The notes below the pieces were generated by a model that was given only the letters and a program-made list of their open reading frames with translations, searched no databases and had not been told where the DNA came from. Shown here in pieces: positions 9,776 to 19,721 of a DNA stretch of 64,000 nucleotides. Source of the DNA: an archaeon (GTDB lineage: Archaea; Nanobdellota; Nanobdellia; Woesearchaeales; GW2011-AR9); contig JAHFQW010000001.1 in assembly GCA_023259115.1 (NCBI GenBank), positions 17,929-81,928 on the forward strand, given 5' to 3'. Numbering within the stretch: the first letter of the stretch is position 1; every line of letters starts with the position of its first letter. The position numbers and the translations under genes are program-made.

Positions 9776-10678
9776 ATGACTTCAATACATTTCCTAAAGC
9801 ACACACTCACTCAAACATATCAATCTATTCGCACACACAAGCTAATAACCGCCCTATTAATACTAATACAAATAATTCTCATAACCACGCTCAGCATTGT
9901 ATTCTTTCTCTACTCCATCCACATTATCAACAACCTTAACAACATCATAGGACCAATACAACAAGCATCACAAATCAATCAAACCCAAACTACTCTCACA
10001 AGTGCACTAAGTATCTCTCAAAATTACCAAAACCTCACCCACAATATATTTATGCTAATAACCCTCACCAGCATAACATTCATTCTAGGAAACAGCATAG
10101 TATGGGCATTAACACATCAACTATTCACTAAACAGAAAACATTTCGCCAAAGTATAGTCGCAGTTATCCAGTGCATGACTAAATATATTTCCACAACTCT
10201 CATCATACTGTTACCATTTGCTTTAATTGTATACAGTCTAACCAACTACATTATTGCCAATAATCTCACCCCAGATTCACTCAATACCCTCTTTAAAGTC
10301 AGTGGCTACATTTTCTGCACACTATATCTAGTACTAATTTACTTCTACGCGTTTATCAACCAACCCAGCTGGCGCTTATATCTGCACAAAATCATCAACC
10401 CCTCCTCAGAAAATAAAGATAAAATTCAAAATGAAATTCAAAACAAAAATCAACATAAAATCACTCCCAGAACTTTTTTTGCACATCTCATAATCATTCT
10501 ATTTATCCACGCATTTTTAATTACATTAACCACCTATTTGATTTATCTATCTATCAACGCTAACCAAGAAATACTGCCCATCATTCTCACTTTTCTCTTA
10601 ATTATATTTCTCCCCCTGACTCGCATCCACTGGATATGTACACTAAATCAAAATATAACGAAGAGCGTAAATTATTAA
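9776..10678 (+). CDS. Multi-pass membrane protein
   Basis: Several long hydrophobic segments. Confidence 0.65.
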   Translation: MTSIHFLKHTLTQTYQSIRTHKLITALLILIQIILITTLSIVFFLYSIHIINNLNNIIGPIQQASQINQTQTTLTSALSISQNYQNLTHNIFMLITLTSITFILGNSIVWALTHQLFTKQKTFRQSIVAVIQCMTKYISTTLIILLPFALIVYSLTNYIIANNLTPDSLNTLFKVSGYIFCTLYLVLIYFYAFINQPSWRLYLHKIINPSSENKDKIQNEIQNKNQHKITPRTFFAHLIIILFIHAFLITLTTYLIYLSINANQEILPIILTFLLIIFLPLTRIHWICTLNQNITKSVNY

Positions 10679-10741
10679 TACTTTTTGACTCTTCGTTATA
10701 TTTGAAACGCCTAACAATCATATTAAAAATGTAGGCGTTTC
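10651..10741. repeat. Tandem-hairpin element E at 3' end of membrane-protein gene
   Basis: AAATATAACGAAGAG (10651-10665)/CTCTTCGTTATATTT (10689-10703), 15-bp perfect stem, then GAAACGCCTA (10704-10713)/TAGGCGTTTC (10732-10741). Confidence 0.65.
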
Positions 10742-10857
10742 ATTATAATAAAGAGACAAATAACTAACATTAATAATAATAACAACCAATAATAAGTAGA
10801 GCACACAAAATCATAGAGCCATAAAAAATCATCAAAAAGGTATAACAAGCATAAAAA

Positions 10858-11238
10858 ATGAATCAAAAACCAAAAATCATCATCCCCGACACCAACGCGC
10901 TTATAGCAATAGCAGAATACAAAATAGACCTCTTTGAAAATCTCAATCGCATCTGTGACTTTCCCTATCAAATCCAAGTTCTCCAAGCAACACTAGAAGA
11001 ACTCGAAAAGATAAAACAAGCATCATTAAAAAAATCACGCCTTGTTCAATTCATCAACCTATTATTAAAACAAAAGAAAATTGAAATTATCCCCCAAGAA
11101 GGCTATGTTGATGATCTTCTTGTTGAACATTCCTATCTCAACAACCATATTCTCACGCAAGACAACGCCCTCAAAAAACGCTTAAAAAAGCCATATTTCA
11201 CCATTAGACAACAGAAATATATCATCCTAGTTAAGTGA
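10858..11238 (+). CDS. PIN-domain protein (FCF1/Utp24-like or toxin-like)
   Basis: KIIIPDTNALIAIAE...VLQATLEELEKI...HILTQDNALKKRLKK; PIN acidic residues and order. Confidence 0.75.
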   Translation: MNQKPKIIIPDTNALIAIAEYKIDLFENLNRICDFPYQIQVLQATLEELEKIKQASLKKSRLVQFINLLLKQKKIEIIPQEGYVDDLLVEHSYLNNHILTQDNALKKRLKKPYFTIRQQKYIILVK

Positions 11239-11334
11239 GACAGAAGAGACAAAGAATTTTGCGATAACTATTCTAACCTCTCTCTAAAAACACAAAAGTT
11301 AAGTTTAAATAAACAAACAATTTACCTAAACCCT

Positions 11335-12675
11335 GTGAAAAAAGAGCGTGATGAAAAAACGAAAGTAAAAAGTAAAGAAATACAGACTATAGAAAAAAAA
11401 CTAACACCACCGCATTCAACACTACAAAAAATTCTAAAAAAATTTGGTCCAGGTTTTATAACCGGCGCATCTGATGATGATCCCTCCGGCATTGCCACCT
11501 ACTCTCAAACCGGCGCAAAATTCGGCTACACCCAACTCTGGACCTCACTATTCACTTTTCCATTCATGTCTGCCGTGCAAGAAATGTGTGGTCGTATTGG
11601 TCTTGTAACCGGAAAAGGACTTGCCAGCCTCATAAAACATCACTACTCCAAAAAACTATTATACTTTTGCGTATTTCTCCTCGTATTTGCTAATACTATC
11701 AATATTGGTGCAGATCTAGGCGCTATGGCCTCCTCCGCCCAATTAGTCTTTGGCATCCCCTTCATTTTCTGGCTTCTCTTCATCACCGCAACCACGCTCC
11801 TCCTCGAAGTATTCGTCTCCTATCAAGTGTACGCCAAAATACTCAAATACCTCACCATCTCCCTCTTCTCCTACATCGCTGTCGTATTTATCATCCAGCA
11901 AGACTGGAGCAAAATTATCCTCTCCACATTCATTCCCACATTTATCTGGAGTAAAGACTATCTCTTCAACATTGTCGCTATTCTTGGTACAACCATCTCT
12001 CCGTACTTATATTTCTGGCAAACCAGTGAAGAAGTAGAAGAACTAGTAGAACGCAAAGAACTCAAAACAATGGGCAGCGGTACACCTCATTTTCATCGCC
12101 AAGAAATCAAAGATATGCGCACAGACACCCTCATAGGCATGTTCTTCTCGAATCTCATTATGTTCTTTATCATTGCCGCAACCGCCTCAACTCTTGGAAT
12201 TCATGGAATCACAGAGATTCAAACCGCCAATCAAGCCGCTCAAGCCCTCCAACCCATTGCCGGCAATTTTGCCTACATCTTATTCGCCCTCGGTATCATT
12301 GGCACAGGACTATTAGCCGTCCCCATCCTCGCCGGTTCCGCCTCTTATGCACTCGCTGAAACATTAGGCATGCGCGAAGGATTATATCGAAAATTCAAAC
12401 AAGCCCATGGTTTTTATGGCATAATAACTATCGCCACAATCTTAGGGTTGCTCATCAATTTTACATCCATTCCTCCCTTCAAAGTATTATACTACACCGC
12501 CATTCTCAACGGCATCTGTGCTCCTCCTCTGCTATTTGTTCTCCTCAAAATATCCAACGACAAAAAAATCATGGGAAAATATACCAATAGCAAACTCTCA
12601 AATATATTAGGGTGGTCTATCGCCATAATTATGAGTATTGCCGCCATTGCCCTACTCATCGAGATACTACTTTAA
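11335..12675 (+). CDS. NRAMP-family divalent metal transporter
   Basis: FGPGFITGASDDDPSGIATYSQTGAKFGYTQLW is the NRAMP TM1 signature; GTG start. Confidence 0.9.
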   Translation: MKKERDEKTKVKSKEIQTIEKKLTPPHSTLQKILKKFGPGFITGASDDDPSGIATYSQTGAKFGYTQLWTSLFTFPFMSAVQEMCGRIGLVTGKGLASLIKHHYSKKLLYFCVFLLVFANTINIGADLGAMASSAQLVFGIPFIFWLLFITATTLLLEVFVSYQVYAKILKYLTISLFSYIAVVFIIQQDWSKIILSTFIPTFIWSKDYLFNIVAILGTTISPYLYFWQTSEEVEELVERKELKTMGSGTPHFHRQEIKDMRTDTLIGMFFSNLIMFFIIAATASTLGIHGITEIQTANQAAQALQPIAGNFAYILFALGIIGTGLLAVPILAGSASYALAETLGMREGLYRKFKQAHGFYGIITIATILGLLINFTSIPPFKVLYYTAILNGICAPPLLFVLLKISNDKKIMGKYTNSKLSNILGWSIAIIMSIAAIALLIEILL

Positions 12676-12746
12676 AAAAAAGAAAAACAAGTAGAGAAAC
12701 CAAAAGAATAAACCCAAACAAAAGAATAAACCAAAAAACCTCAAAC

Positions 12747-13436
12747 TCATCTCAATCCAAACTTCTTCATCTTTCGCTGCAACGTTTCTCCTCGTAAGCC
12801 CATCTTCATCGCCACCTTCTTCAAATCACCCCTCTTCTCCTCAAGATGATGCACAATAAACTGTTTCTCAAACTCTCGCTCCGCCTCTTTCCAACCTAAC
12901 TGCTCAAAAGCGAGCACTTTGGCGATATTTTTTGAAAGAGCCGGAACTTCACGATACAAATCCTCCATTTTCTGCGGATGAAAAATACGTTTATATTGTT
13001 CAAGTGTTCCTCGAATCGTATCCTCCACCACTTTTTCTTTATATTCTAATTCTCCTTTTACATCCCCTCGAACAATATCCACATCAATCTCAAACTCTTT
13101 AATCGCCCGATGTACCGAACGTCGATCAATTCCCAGTATCTTTGCCAACTGCGATACATTCCCTCGCTTCAACATCAACTCACGTCGTAAAAAATCCTCT
13201 TTGAATTTCTTCTTGGCATCTTTAAACGAAGCGGTTAGTGGAACATATATACTCAGCGATGGTTTTGCCAACTGATCCGTAATATCTGACTCAATTTTTG
13301 GAATCGTAATACCAAAACTCTTCTCCAGCGTCTCCTCCAGCAGAGGCACAACCTTATCTTTAATTGTTGCTTCCAAATCTTTCTTATCTGACTCTTCTTT
13401 CTTCCAAAATAATTTTTTTGATTTTTGATCCATCAT
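12747..13436 (-). CDS. DNA-binding protein with two Fis-type helix-turn-helix segments
   Basis: KRGNVSQLAKILGIDRRSVHRAIKEFEI and EEKRGDLKKVAMKMGLRGETLQRKMKKFGLR; start trimmed to the internal MMDQKSKK Met. Confidence 0.7.
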   Translation of the reverse strand: MMDQKSKKLFWKKEESDKKDLEATIKDKVVPLLEETLEKSFGITIPKIESDITDQLAKPSLSIYVPLTASFKDAKKKFKEDFLRRELMLKRGNVSQLAKILGIDRRSVHRAIKEFEIDVDIVRGDVKGELEYKEKVVEDTIRGTLEQYKRIFHPQKMEDLYREVPALSKNIAKVLAFEQLGWKEAEREFEKQFIVHHLEEKRGDLKKVAMKMGLRGETLQRKMKKFGLR

Positions 13437-13452
13437 AGTAGTAATGCAGTAA

Positions 13453-13902
13453 TTAATTCTTAAATTCATACTTGAAATAGCACTCTTTCCACAACGATCC
13501 CGCGGGCAATCCATACAAAAACAACAACACAATCAACAACAATTGACTATCAACACTTTGTCGCGCAAAATTCACAAGCATCAAAAACCCTCCCGCTCCA
13601 AAACCGTAACGCACTACATCAATTAATATTCTTCGCCATATACCTTGATTTTTTTTCACAATATATTCCATTGAAAAGAACATTCCTCCCCCCAATAAAA
13701 ACAACCAAAACAAAAACCACATCTGCTCTAAAAAAAGAATATAACTCAGAAGCGCAATCATACCCAAAAAAAGAACTTGACACAGCCACACAAAATATCT
13801 TCTCCCAAATTCCAATTCCTCAGACGCAACAAACCCTAACAGAACACCAAAACACCAGCCCAATAATACCACAAGCAACATCCACACCATCATTAAATTC
13901 AA
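13453..13902 (-). CDS. Small integral membrane protein
   Basis: Four or five hydrophobic helices. Confidence 0.5.
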   Translation of the reverse strand: MNLMMVWMLLVVLLGWCFGVLLGFVASEELEFGRRYFVWLCQVLFLGMIALLSYILFLEQMWFLFWLFLLGGGMFFSMEYIVKKNQGIWRRILIDVVRYGFGAGGFLMLVNFARQSVDSQLLLIVLLFLYGLPAGSLWKECYFKYEFKN

Positions 13903-13943
13903 CCTTTAATAATTCAACAATTAATATAATATACTACTCAACT

Positions 13944-15011
13944 TTACTCACTTAACTCCACTTGACTTTTAAACTGTCCTAAAAACTTCTCCCAATCTTC
14001 TTCTTTGATAACGGCACCGCACGCATTCTGATGCCCTCCCCCATATCCCTGTACCCCTTCCAACGCTTTCTCAACCGCTGAAAGTATGGGAAACTGCGCT
14101 CGCAAGCTCGACTTATACTCCCCCGACTTCTTGCGTGCAATGATAATCACTTTCTGTGGATATAACGCCATGAGTTCATTAGCCAAATTCGCTGTAAACG
14201 ACCACTCCGTCTCCGTATAATAAAACAACACCAGTTTACTCTTAGTCACTTCCTTCTTCGCCAGCTTCAACAACCCTTCATATTTATGATCAAGCATCTC
14301 AAAGCGTTTCCATAAAAAATTTCCCTGCGCTGTTGTCTGTAAAAACACTTCATCAGGAGATTCCAAACGCATCAAAATCTTAATGGACTTATGCACATCT
14401 TGACTTTTGCCTTTCAACAAAAAGAAAAACATCTTAACTAACTTTCCTAACTTCTGATAATACATCGCATCTGTTAAATCCTTCTTCTCAGATAAATAGG
14501 TTGGATATTTCAACACAAACGAATCAATAAAATCAGGCATATACCAATCCGCAATACACCCAGAAGTCGCAATCCATAAATCCAAAGGATTACCTGCAAC
14601 ATCACCCGTCACTTGATACGCCATACGCGACGTTGGCACATACGCATTTGCATCCGCAATACGCGGATTAAAATAATGAATATGTTCTCTCTTGAGCGGC
14701 TGATGATGATCAATCCAAAAAATGGGTCGCATCACCGCATCAATAAACTCTTGTTCCACAATCGGCACATCCAACACAAAAATCTTATCCGGATTGATCT
14801 CCAAGACTTTATTCACAAGCCGATGATCCAGCTTTGGCGCCGTCTTCAAAGCCAACCCCCTCCCTAACTTCTTAAAACGATATAATAACAGAAACGAACA
14901 CAACCCATCCGCATCATCATCATGGATAAAGAGGGGATTCTTCGCCGTTTCCAATTCTTCCCGTAAAAAGCGGATTTGTTCAACAGATAGCATAGAGGTG
15001 CATATTCCCAT
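13944..15011 (-). CDS. DHH-family phosphoesterase (RecJ-like)
   Basis: FIHDDDADGLCSFLLL...PIFWIDHHQPL...VQGYGGGHQNACGAV: DHH/DHHA1 motifs. Confidence 0.85.
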   Translation of the reverse strand: MGICTSMLSVEQIRFLREELETAKNPLFIHDDDADGLCSFLLLYRFKKLGRGLALKTAPKLDHRLVNKVLEINPDKIFVLDVPIVEQEFIDAVMRPIFWIDHHQPLKREHIHYFNPRIADANAYVPTSRMAYQVTGDVAGNPLDLWIATSGCIADWYMPDFIDSFVLKYPTYLSEKKDLTDAMYYQKLGKLVKMFFFLLKGKSQDVHKSIKILMRLESPDEVFLQTTAQGNFLWKRFEMLDHKYEGLLKLAKKEVTKSKLVLFYYTETEWSFTANLANELMALYPQKVIIIARKKSGEYKSSLRAQFPILSAVEKALEGVQGYGGGHQNACGAVIKEEDWEKFLGQFKSQVELSE

Positions 15012-15059
15012 CCGCTTTTTAAAGGTTGGGGTGGATAAAATCGCATGTTCTAAAGAATG

Positions 15060-15200
15060 TATAGATACGGCAGTAATTTATCGAACATATAAAAGCCGTA
15101 TCTATATGCGGGGAAACCGCCGTTTCCTGCATGCCAGAAATCGTAGTTTCTGTGCATAGGGCGGCACTAACTATTTGTTCGATTAATTAGTGCCGCACGT
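15060..15200. repeat. Nested-hairpin module 1
   Basis: ATAGATACGGC/GCCGTATCTAT (15061-15071/15095-15105), GGAAAC/GTTTCC (15112-15117/15122-15127), CAGAAA/TTTCTG (15135-15140/15147-15152), GCGGCACTAA/TTAGTGCCGC (15161-15170/15187-15196). Confidence 0.75.
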
Positions 15201-15330
15201 ATACCAAAATCTAAAGCAAATTATTTAAAGAACATTTCTTAAGTTAGAAAGATGTACATCCATAATCAAAAAATTAAGAAATGGCATGGTTACATTGGCA
15301 AAGAAGAAACAGATAAAACCATGGATGAAT

Positions 15331-15545
15331 TATACTAAAAGCACGAAATATTTGTATACACAAAATGTGAAGAATATCACATTTGTGCACCAATGAAATC
15401 GTCGTTTCATTGTGTGTTTGTTCGTGCTTTTATACACAAAGCAAAGAAACGACTTTGCTTGTGCACAAATGGAATCGTTATTCCATTTTGTGTATACAAA
15501 GGCACTAACTATTTCGTACGATTAATTAGTGCCTTTGGTATACGA
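15331..15545. repeat. Nested-hairpin module 2
   Basis: AAAAGCACGAA/TTCGTGCTTTT (15337-15347/15421-15431) encloses AAATGTGA/TCACATTT and CAATGAAA/TTTCATTG; TATACACAAA/TTTGTGTATA (15431-15440/15487-15496) encloses AAGCAAAG/CTTTGCTT and AAATGGAAT/ATTCCATTT; then CAAAGGCACTAA/TTAGTGCCTTTG (15497-15508/15526-15537). Confidence 0.75.
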
Positions 15546-15613
15546 TAAAAGAAAGATTAACACAATCTTATAACTTCTTATTTTTTCATTACTATTTAAA
15601 AATGATAAAAATA

Positions 15614-15630
15614 CTGAAATATTTATAAAG
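15614..15630 (+). promoter_or_regulatory. Archaeal promoter (BRE/TATA) of the kinase gene
   Basis: CTGAAATATTTATAAAG, 23 nt upstream of ATG. Confidence 0.55.
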
Positions 15631-15652
15631 AACAACGCAAAATCAACTTTTT

Positions 15653-17236
15653 ATGAGCGATTCCCAAAAAAGTACTATCGAACAAACCACCACTCCAGCC
15701 ATAAAAACCGGCACTATTCTCATTCAAGACACGAAACGCACATTTGAAATTGAAGGTACCAAATATCAAGAACTTGCAACATTAGGCTCAACTACCACAA
15801 ATCGTACCTATCTCGTTCAAGGCCCAAACGGCAAAGCCGTCATCAAATCATTAAACGATCGTATAACCACAACACAAAACATCCAAGACCAAACCAAAGC
15901 CATGGAACTCTTTGAACGCGAAGCCGCCCTCTTAGCCCGTCTAGATCATCCTCAAATCCCCAAACTCTATCAATGTTTTCAAGCCCCAGATGCCGATGGA
16001 AGAATTGGACAGTACCTCATGCAAGAACATTTTGAAAGCAAAAATCTCGAAGCTCTCCTCCAACAACGCACTAAAATAACCCCGCAAGAAGCCATCAGTA
16101 TTCTTCTCTCCGTCATAAAACCTCTAGAATATATTCACTCCCACAACCCCCCAATCATTCATCGCGACATAAAACCCGCCAATATATTATGGGATGGCAT
16201 TGAAGCCAAACTCGTTGACCTCGGCTCCGCCCTAGATAAAAAACACGATTCCCTTGGCGGTTCCACCATCGCCGGAACTCGTGGCTACATGGCTCCTGAA
16301 CAATGGATTGGCTCCGCCGCACCTCAATCAGACATCTATAGTCTTGGCGCCACTCTGCTTCGTCTCATCACCGGCATCCCTATCGAAACTCTCTATGACG
16401 AAAAAGCCACAAAATTTGAAAAACGCTTCGCCATCCAATACAAAGAAAAAGTCGGAGAGAACATACCTCCCGATTTGCAAACCATCCTAGATAACTGCCT
16501 CCAATTCGATACCGACAAACGCTATACATCTATAACAGAATTACACACCGCACTAGAAACATATCTGGACACAACAGCAGCCTCACCACAAAAGAGAACA
16601 AAAGAAATCAAAAACAACAAAACATCCTCAATTCAACCAAAATTGATGGTAGGAATAATGGTTCTAGCAACCGTAGCAGTTATGGGAATAGTAGAGATGT
16701 CGGATTATAGAAAAAAACACTTCCACACCCTCTCCCAAAACGAAGTCGCCATCTTAATAGATGACAAAGGCAATTACCGAGAAGATACAGAATGCAAAAA
16801 TCCTCCTTTTTCAGGACTACAAGTCAAACACCCCAGCGACACCGTCATCGAATACACCACACCCAACCATGTCAGCACCATTCAGACCTTCAATAAAATA
16901 CCCCTCTACAGCGTGCTTCACTATAGAATCACCGACCCCGTTAACATTCACACCATCATGAACATGTATGATCGCTCACACCAAAGTATGGGCAATAACT
17001 CTGAACAATATCCTAATCCAACTAAACTCACCCTCTTCCTAGAAGACTTTTTGCAGCAAGAGGTTGCCAACTACTTCAAAGAACACCCCAACACCAACAT
17101 AGAAAAATCAACCAATCCCTCCCAAACCGACCCCCTCGATGACTACATCAAAAAATCCTGCCAACTCAAACTCCCTCGTGGCCTCGAATGTATCTCCTAT
17201 GAATGGACTAAAGGCATATCACTTCCCGCACAATAA
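15653..17236 (+). CDS. Membrane Ser/Thr protein kinase with C-terminal SPFH/band-7-like region
   Basis: IIHRDIKPANILWDG, DLGSALDKK, GTRGYMAPEQW kinase motifs; one TM (MVGIMVLATVAVMGIVEM); then VIEYTTPNHVSTIQTFNKIPLYSVLHYRITDP. Confidence 0.8.
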   Translation: MSDSQKSTIEQTTTPAIKTGTILIQDTKRTFEIEGTKYQELATLGSTTTNRTYLVQGPNGKAVIKSLNDRITTTQNIQDQTKAMELFEREAALLARLDHPQIPKLYQCFQAPDADGRIGQYLMQEHFESKNLEALLQQRTKITPQEAISILLSVIKPLEYIHSHNPPIIHRDIKPANILWDGIEAKLVDLGSALDKKHDSLGGSTIAGTRGYMAPEQWIGSAAPQSDIYSLGATLLRLITGIPIETLYDEKATKFEKRFAIQYKEKVGENIPPDLQTILDNCLQFDTDKRYTSITELHTALETYLDTTAASPQKRTKEIKNNKTSSIQPKLMVGIMVLATVAVMGIVEMSDYRKKHFHTLSQNEVAILIDDKGNYREDTECKNPPFSGLQVKHPSDTVIEYTTPNHVSTIQTFNKIPLYSVLHYRITDPVNIHTIMNMYDRSHQSMGNNSEQYPNPTKLTLFLEDFLQQEVANYFKEHPNTNIEKSTNPSQTDPLDDYIKKSCQLKLPRGLECISYEWTKGISLPAQ

Positions 17237-17259
17237 TAAACCTCAACACTAAAAAACCC

Positions 17260-18219
17260 ATGACCAACTATCCCACTCGCCGTGACTTTCTCTCATTCCT
17301 ACTCCAAGCAAGTGTTGGAACTGCCCTAGAATTCTGCGCACAAGAAGCACAAAGCGTACCCCAAAAGAAACAACGAACTCTCCAACTCAACTATCAAACC
17401 ATTCTAGGAAATGACCCACAAAATGATCAAAGAATAAAACAACAAATCCAAGAGCAGTATAAACAACGAAATTTTGAACAATATCTCACCGAAGAAGGCG
17501 TCGCCATGCATCCCAACGAAGATTATATCATCCCCTATGTTAAACCCGCCACCATAGAATACACCCCTCCTCAAAATAAACCCACCTCACCACAATATTA
17601 CAAACAATCTAACACCACCCTAACAGTATGTGACAAAAATAATGTCTGTAAAACCGGTCATCCCCTAGAATACGCTTTATCAAAGTACACGTTGCAAAAT
17701 GACCAAGCACTAGGAACTCTTGCAGAGAAAATTACCCAAGGATACGATTCACTAGAAGAAAAAGCCCAAGCACTACTTTGTTTTGTTCAAACTGCCATTC
17801 ATTACGATAAACGAAAAGCAAATCGAGCCAGCGTAAAAATAAATGGCCTACCATATACTGACCCTAATAAAGATTTTATCAGAAGTCCACACCACACATT
17901 AGTAGATCGGTTAGGCGACTGCAAAGATACCTCTATTTTATACGCCAGCTTAGTAGCGCAGTTAAATATCAACGCAATCTATATAGAACTCATCACGCAA
18001 AACACCCCTCATGTAAATATCGGCATCGCCCTAGATTTTGAAGAAAACAGAATACCTCTTGTACCAAAATCTCTCAAGCTCGATGGAAAAATAGAATATA
18101 ACAATACCATTTATTATATCGCCGAAACAACTACAGACAAACCCCTCTTCATCGGAAGAAAGCTTGTAACCGAACGTGGTAGCCCAATTATTGGTATTCA
18201 CCCCATTCTGCCCGCATAA
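17260..18219 (+). CDS. Transglutaminase-like protein with Tat-type signal
   Basis: N-term TRRDFLSFLLQASVG (RR-motif); LGDCKDTSILYASLVAQL and HVNIGIALD catalytic-like motifs. Confidence 0.7.
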   Translation: MTNYPTRRDFLSFLLQASVGTALEFCAQEAQSVPQKKQRTLQLNYQTILGNDPQNDQRIKQQIQEQYKQRNFEQYLTEEGVAMHPNEDYIIPYVKPATIEYTPPQNKPTSPQYYKQSNTTLTVCDKNNVCKTGHPLEYALSKYTLQNDQALGTLAEKITQGYDSLEEKAQALLCFVQTAIHYDKRKANRASVKINGLPYTDPNKDFIRSPHHTLVDRLGDCKDTSILYASLVAQLNINAIYIELITQNTPHVNIGIALDFEENRIPLVPKSLKLDGKIEYNNTIYYIAETTTDKPLFIGRKLVTERGSPIIGIHPILPA

Positions 18220-18280
18220 TGAAGCAATCTCTTACCTCCTCTTCTACCAAAATCCATTATCACAAAAACCCCATAAGTTT

Positions 18281-18299
18281 TCCGAAATCTTTATAAATA
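18281..18299 (+). promoter_or_regulatory. Promoter of EF-1A gene
   Basis: TCCGAAATCTTTATAAATA; SD-like AAAGGAGGAA precedes the ATG. Confidence 0.5.
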
Positions 18300-18419
18300 A
18301 ACTCAAGAACAACCCTCTACAACCAACAATGATGTTGAGTACAACTAAAAATCAAAAAAAAGATAAAAAAAACAAAAATAAACTAACACTTCAGTCTAGA
18401 AAAGGAGGAATATAATAAA

Positions 18420-19721
18420 ATGGCAAAAACAAAAGAACACATTAACTTAGTATTTATTGGTCACGTTGATCACGGTAAATCAACCACCGTTGGGCGATTG
18501 TTATTCGATACCGGAAATATTGACGAACAAGCCATGCGAAAATTAAGAGAGAAAGCCGAACAACTAGGCAAGAAAGGCTTCGAATTTGCATTTGTCATGG
18601 ACAACTTAAAAGAAGAGCAAGAACGTGGAGTAACCATTGACCTCTCCCACAAGCGCTTCGATACAGACAAATATTACTTCACAATTATTGACGCACCTGG
18701 GCACAAGGATTTCATTAAAAACATGATTACTGGCGCATCCCAAGCAGATGCCGCCGTCATTGTTGTTGCCGCAAACGACGGTGTCAACGCTCAAACTATC
18801 GAGCATCTCCGTCTGAGCAAAATCTTCGGTGTTGGTCAATTATTAGTTGCCGTCAACAAAATGGATATGCCCGGTGTTGACTTCGCAGAAAAACGCTTCA
18901 ATGAAGTTGTCGAAGACGTTAAAAAACACGCAGCCCAAGCCGGCTGGAAAGTGGACAAACTACGATTCCTCCCCATCGCATCATTGCCTGGTGAAAATAT
19001 CACTAAAAAATGTGCAAAAATGCCTTGGTGGAGTGGAGACACATTATTAGAAGGAATTAACAAATTCGAAGTACCTCCAAAACCAACCAACTTACCACTA
19101 CGTATGCCCATTCAAGATGTATACAATATCACCGGAATTGGTGTAGTCCCCGTTGGACGTATTGAAACAGGTATCATGAAAGCAGGAGACAAAATTATGA
19201 TCGTTCCTGGACGTGAAGGAAAAGGTGTTCCTGGCGAGATTAAATCTATTGAAATGCATCACGAAAACGTCGCTCAAGCAGAACCTGGAGACAACGTTGG
19301 TATCAACGTCCGTGGTTTAGGTAAAAAAGACATCGCTCGTGGAGACGTTCTCGGACATGCTGACAACGTACCAACTGTTGCCACTGAATTCACCGCGCAA
19401 ATTGTGGTCATGAACCATCCTAGTGTTGTAACCGTTGGATACACACCAGTATTCCACATCCACACCGCGCAAGTTGCCTGTCAGATCATCGAAATCTTGA
19501 AAAAGATCAACCCTGCAACCGGTCAAGAAATCTCTGAAAACAAAGACATCTTGAAAAACGGTGACGCTGCTATTGTCAAATTAAAACCAATGCAGCCGCT
19601 TGTTATCGAGAAAGGTACTGGTGACAATGCCATTCCCCAACTATCTCGATTCGCTATCCGCGATTCCGGAACAACCGTAGGTGCTGGAATGTGTATGGAT
19701 GTTGTCAAAAAAGTATTATAG
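18420..19721 (+). CDS. tuf: Translation elongation factor 1-alpha
   Basis: [41 protein letters not shown]; full-length aEF-1A. Confidence 0.97.
   Translation: MAKTKEHINLVFIGHVDHGKSTTVGRLLFDTGNIDEQAMRKLREKAEQLGKKGFEFAFVMDNLKEEQERGVTIDLSHKRFDTDKYYFTIIDAPGHKDFIKNMITGASQADAAVIVVAANDGVNAQTIEHLRLSKIFGVGQLLVAVNKMDMPGVDFAEKRFNEVVEDVKKHAAQAGWKVDKLRFLPIASLPGENITKKCAKMPWWSGDTLLEGINKFEVPPKPTNLPLRMPIQDVYNITGIGVVPVGRIETGIMKAGDKIMIVPGREGKGVPGEIKSIEMHHENVAQAEPGDNVGINVRGLGKKDIARGDVLGHADNVPTVATEFTAQIVVMNHPSVVTVGYTPVFHIHTAQVACQIIEILKKINPATGQEISENKDILKNGDAAIVKLKPMQPLVIEKGTGDNAIPQLSRFAIRDSGTTVGAGMCMDVVKKVL

Noticed and set aside
10742-10857. AT-rich AATAATAATAA stretch as a repeat element
   Set aside because: Simple low complexity without consistent period or pairing.
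15060-15545. Integron attC sites
   Set aside because: Perfect hairpins without the expected R/L box asymmetry or extrahelical bases, and no integron integrase in the window.
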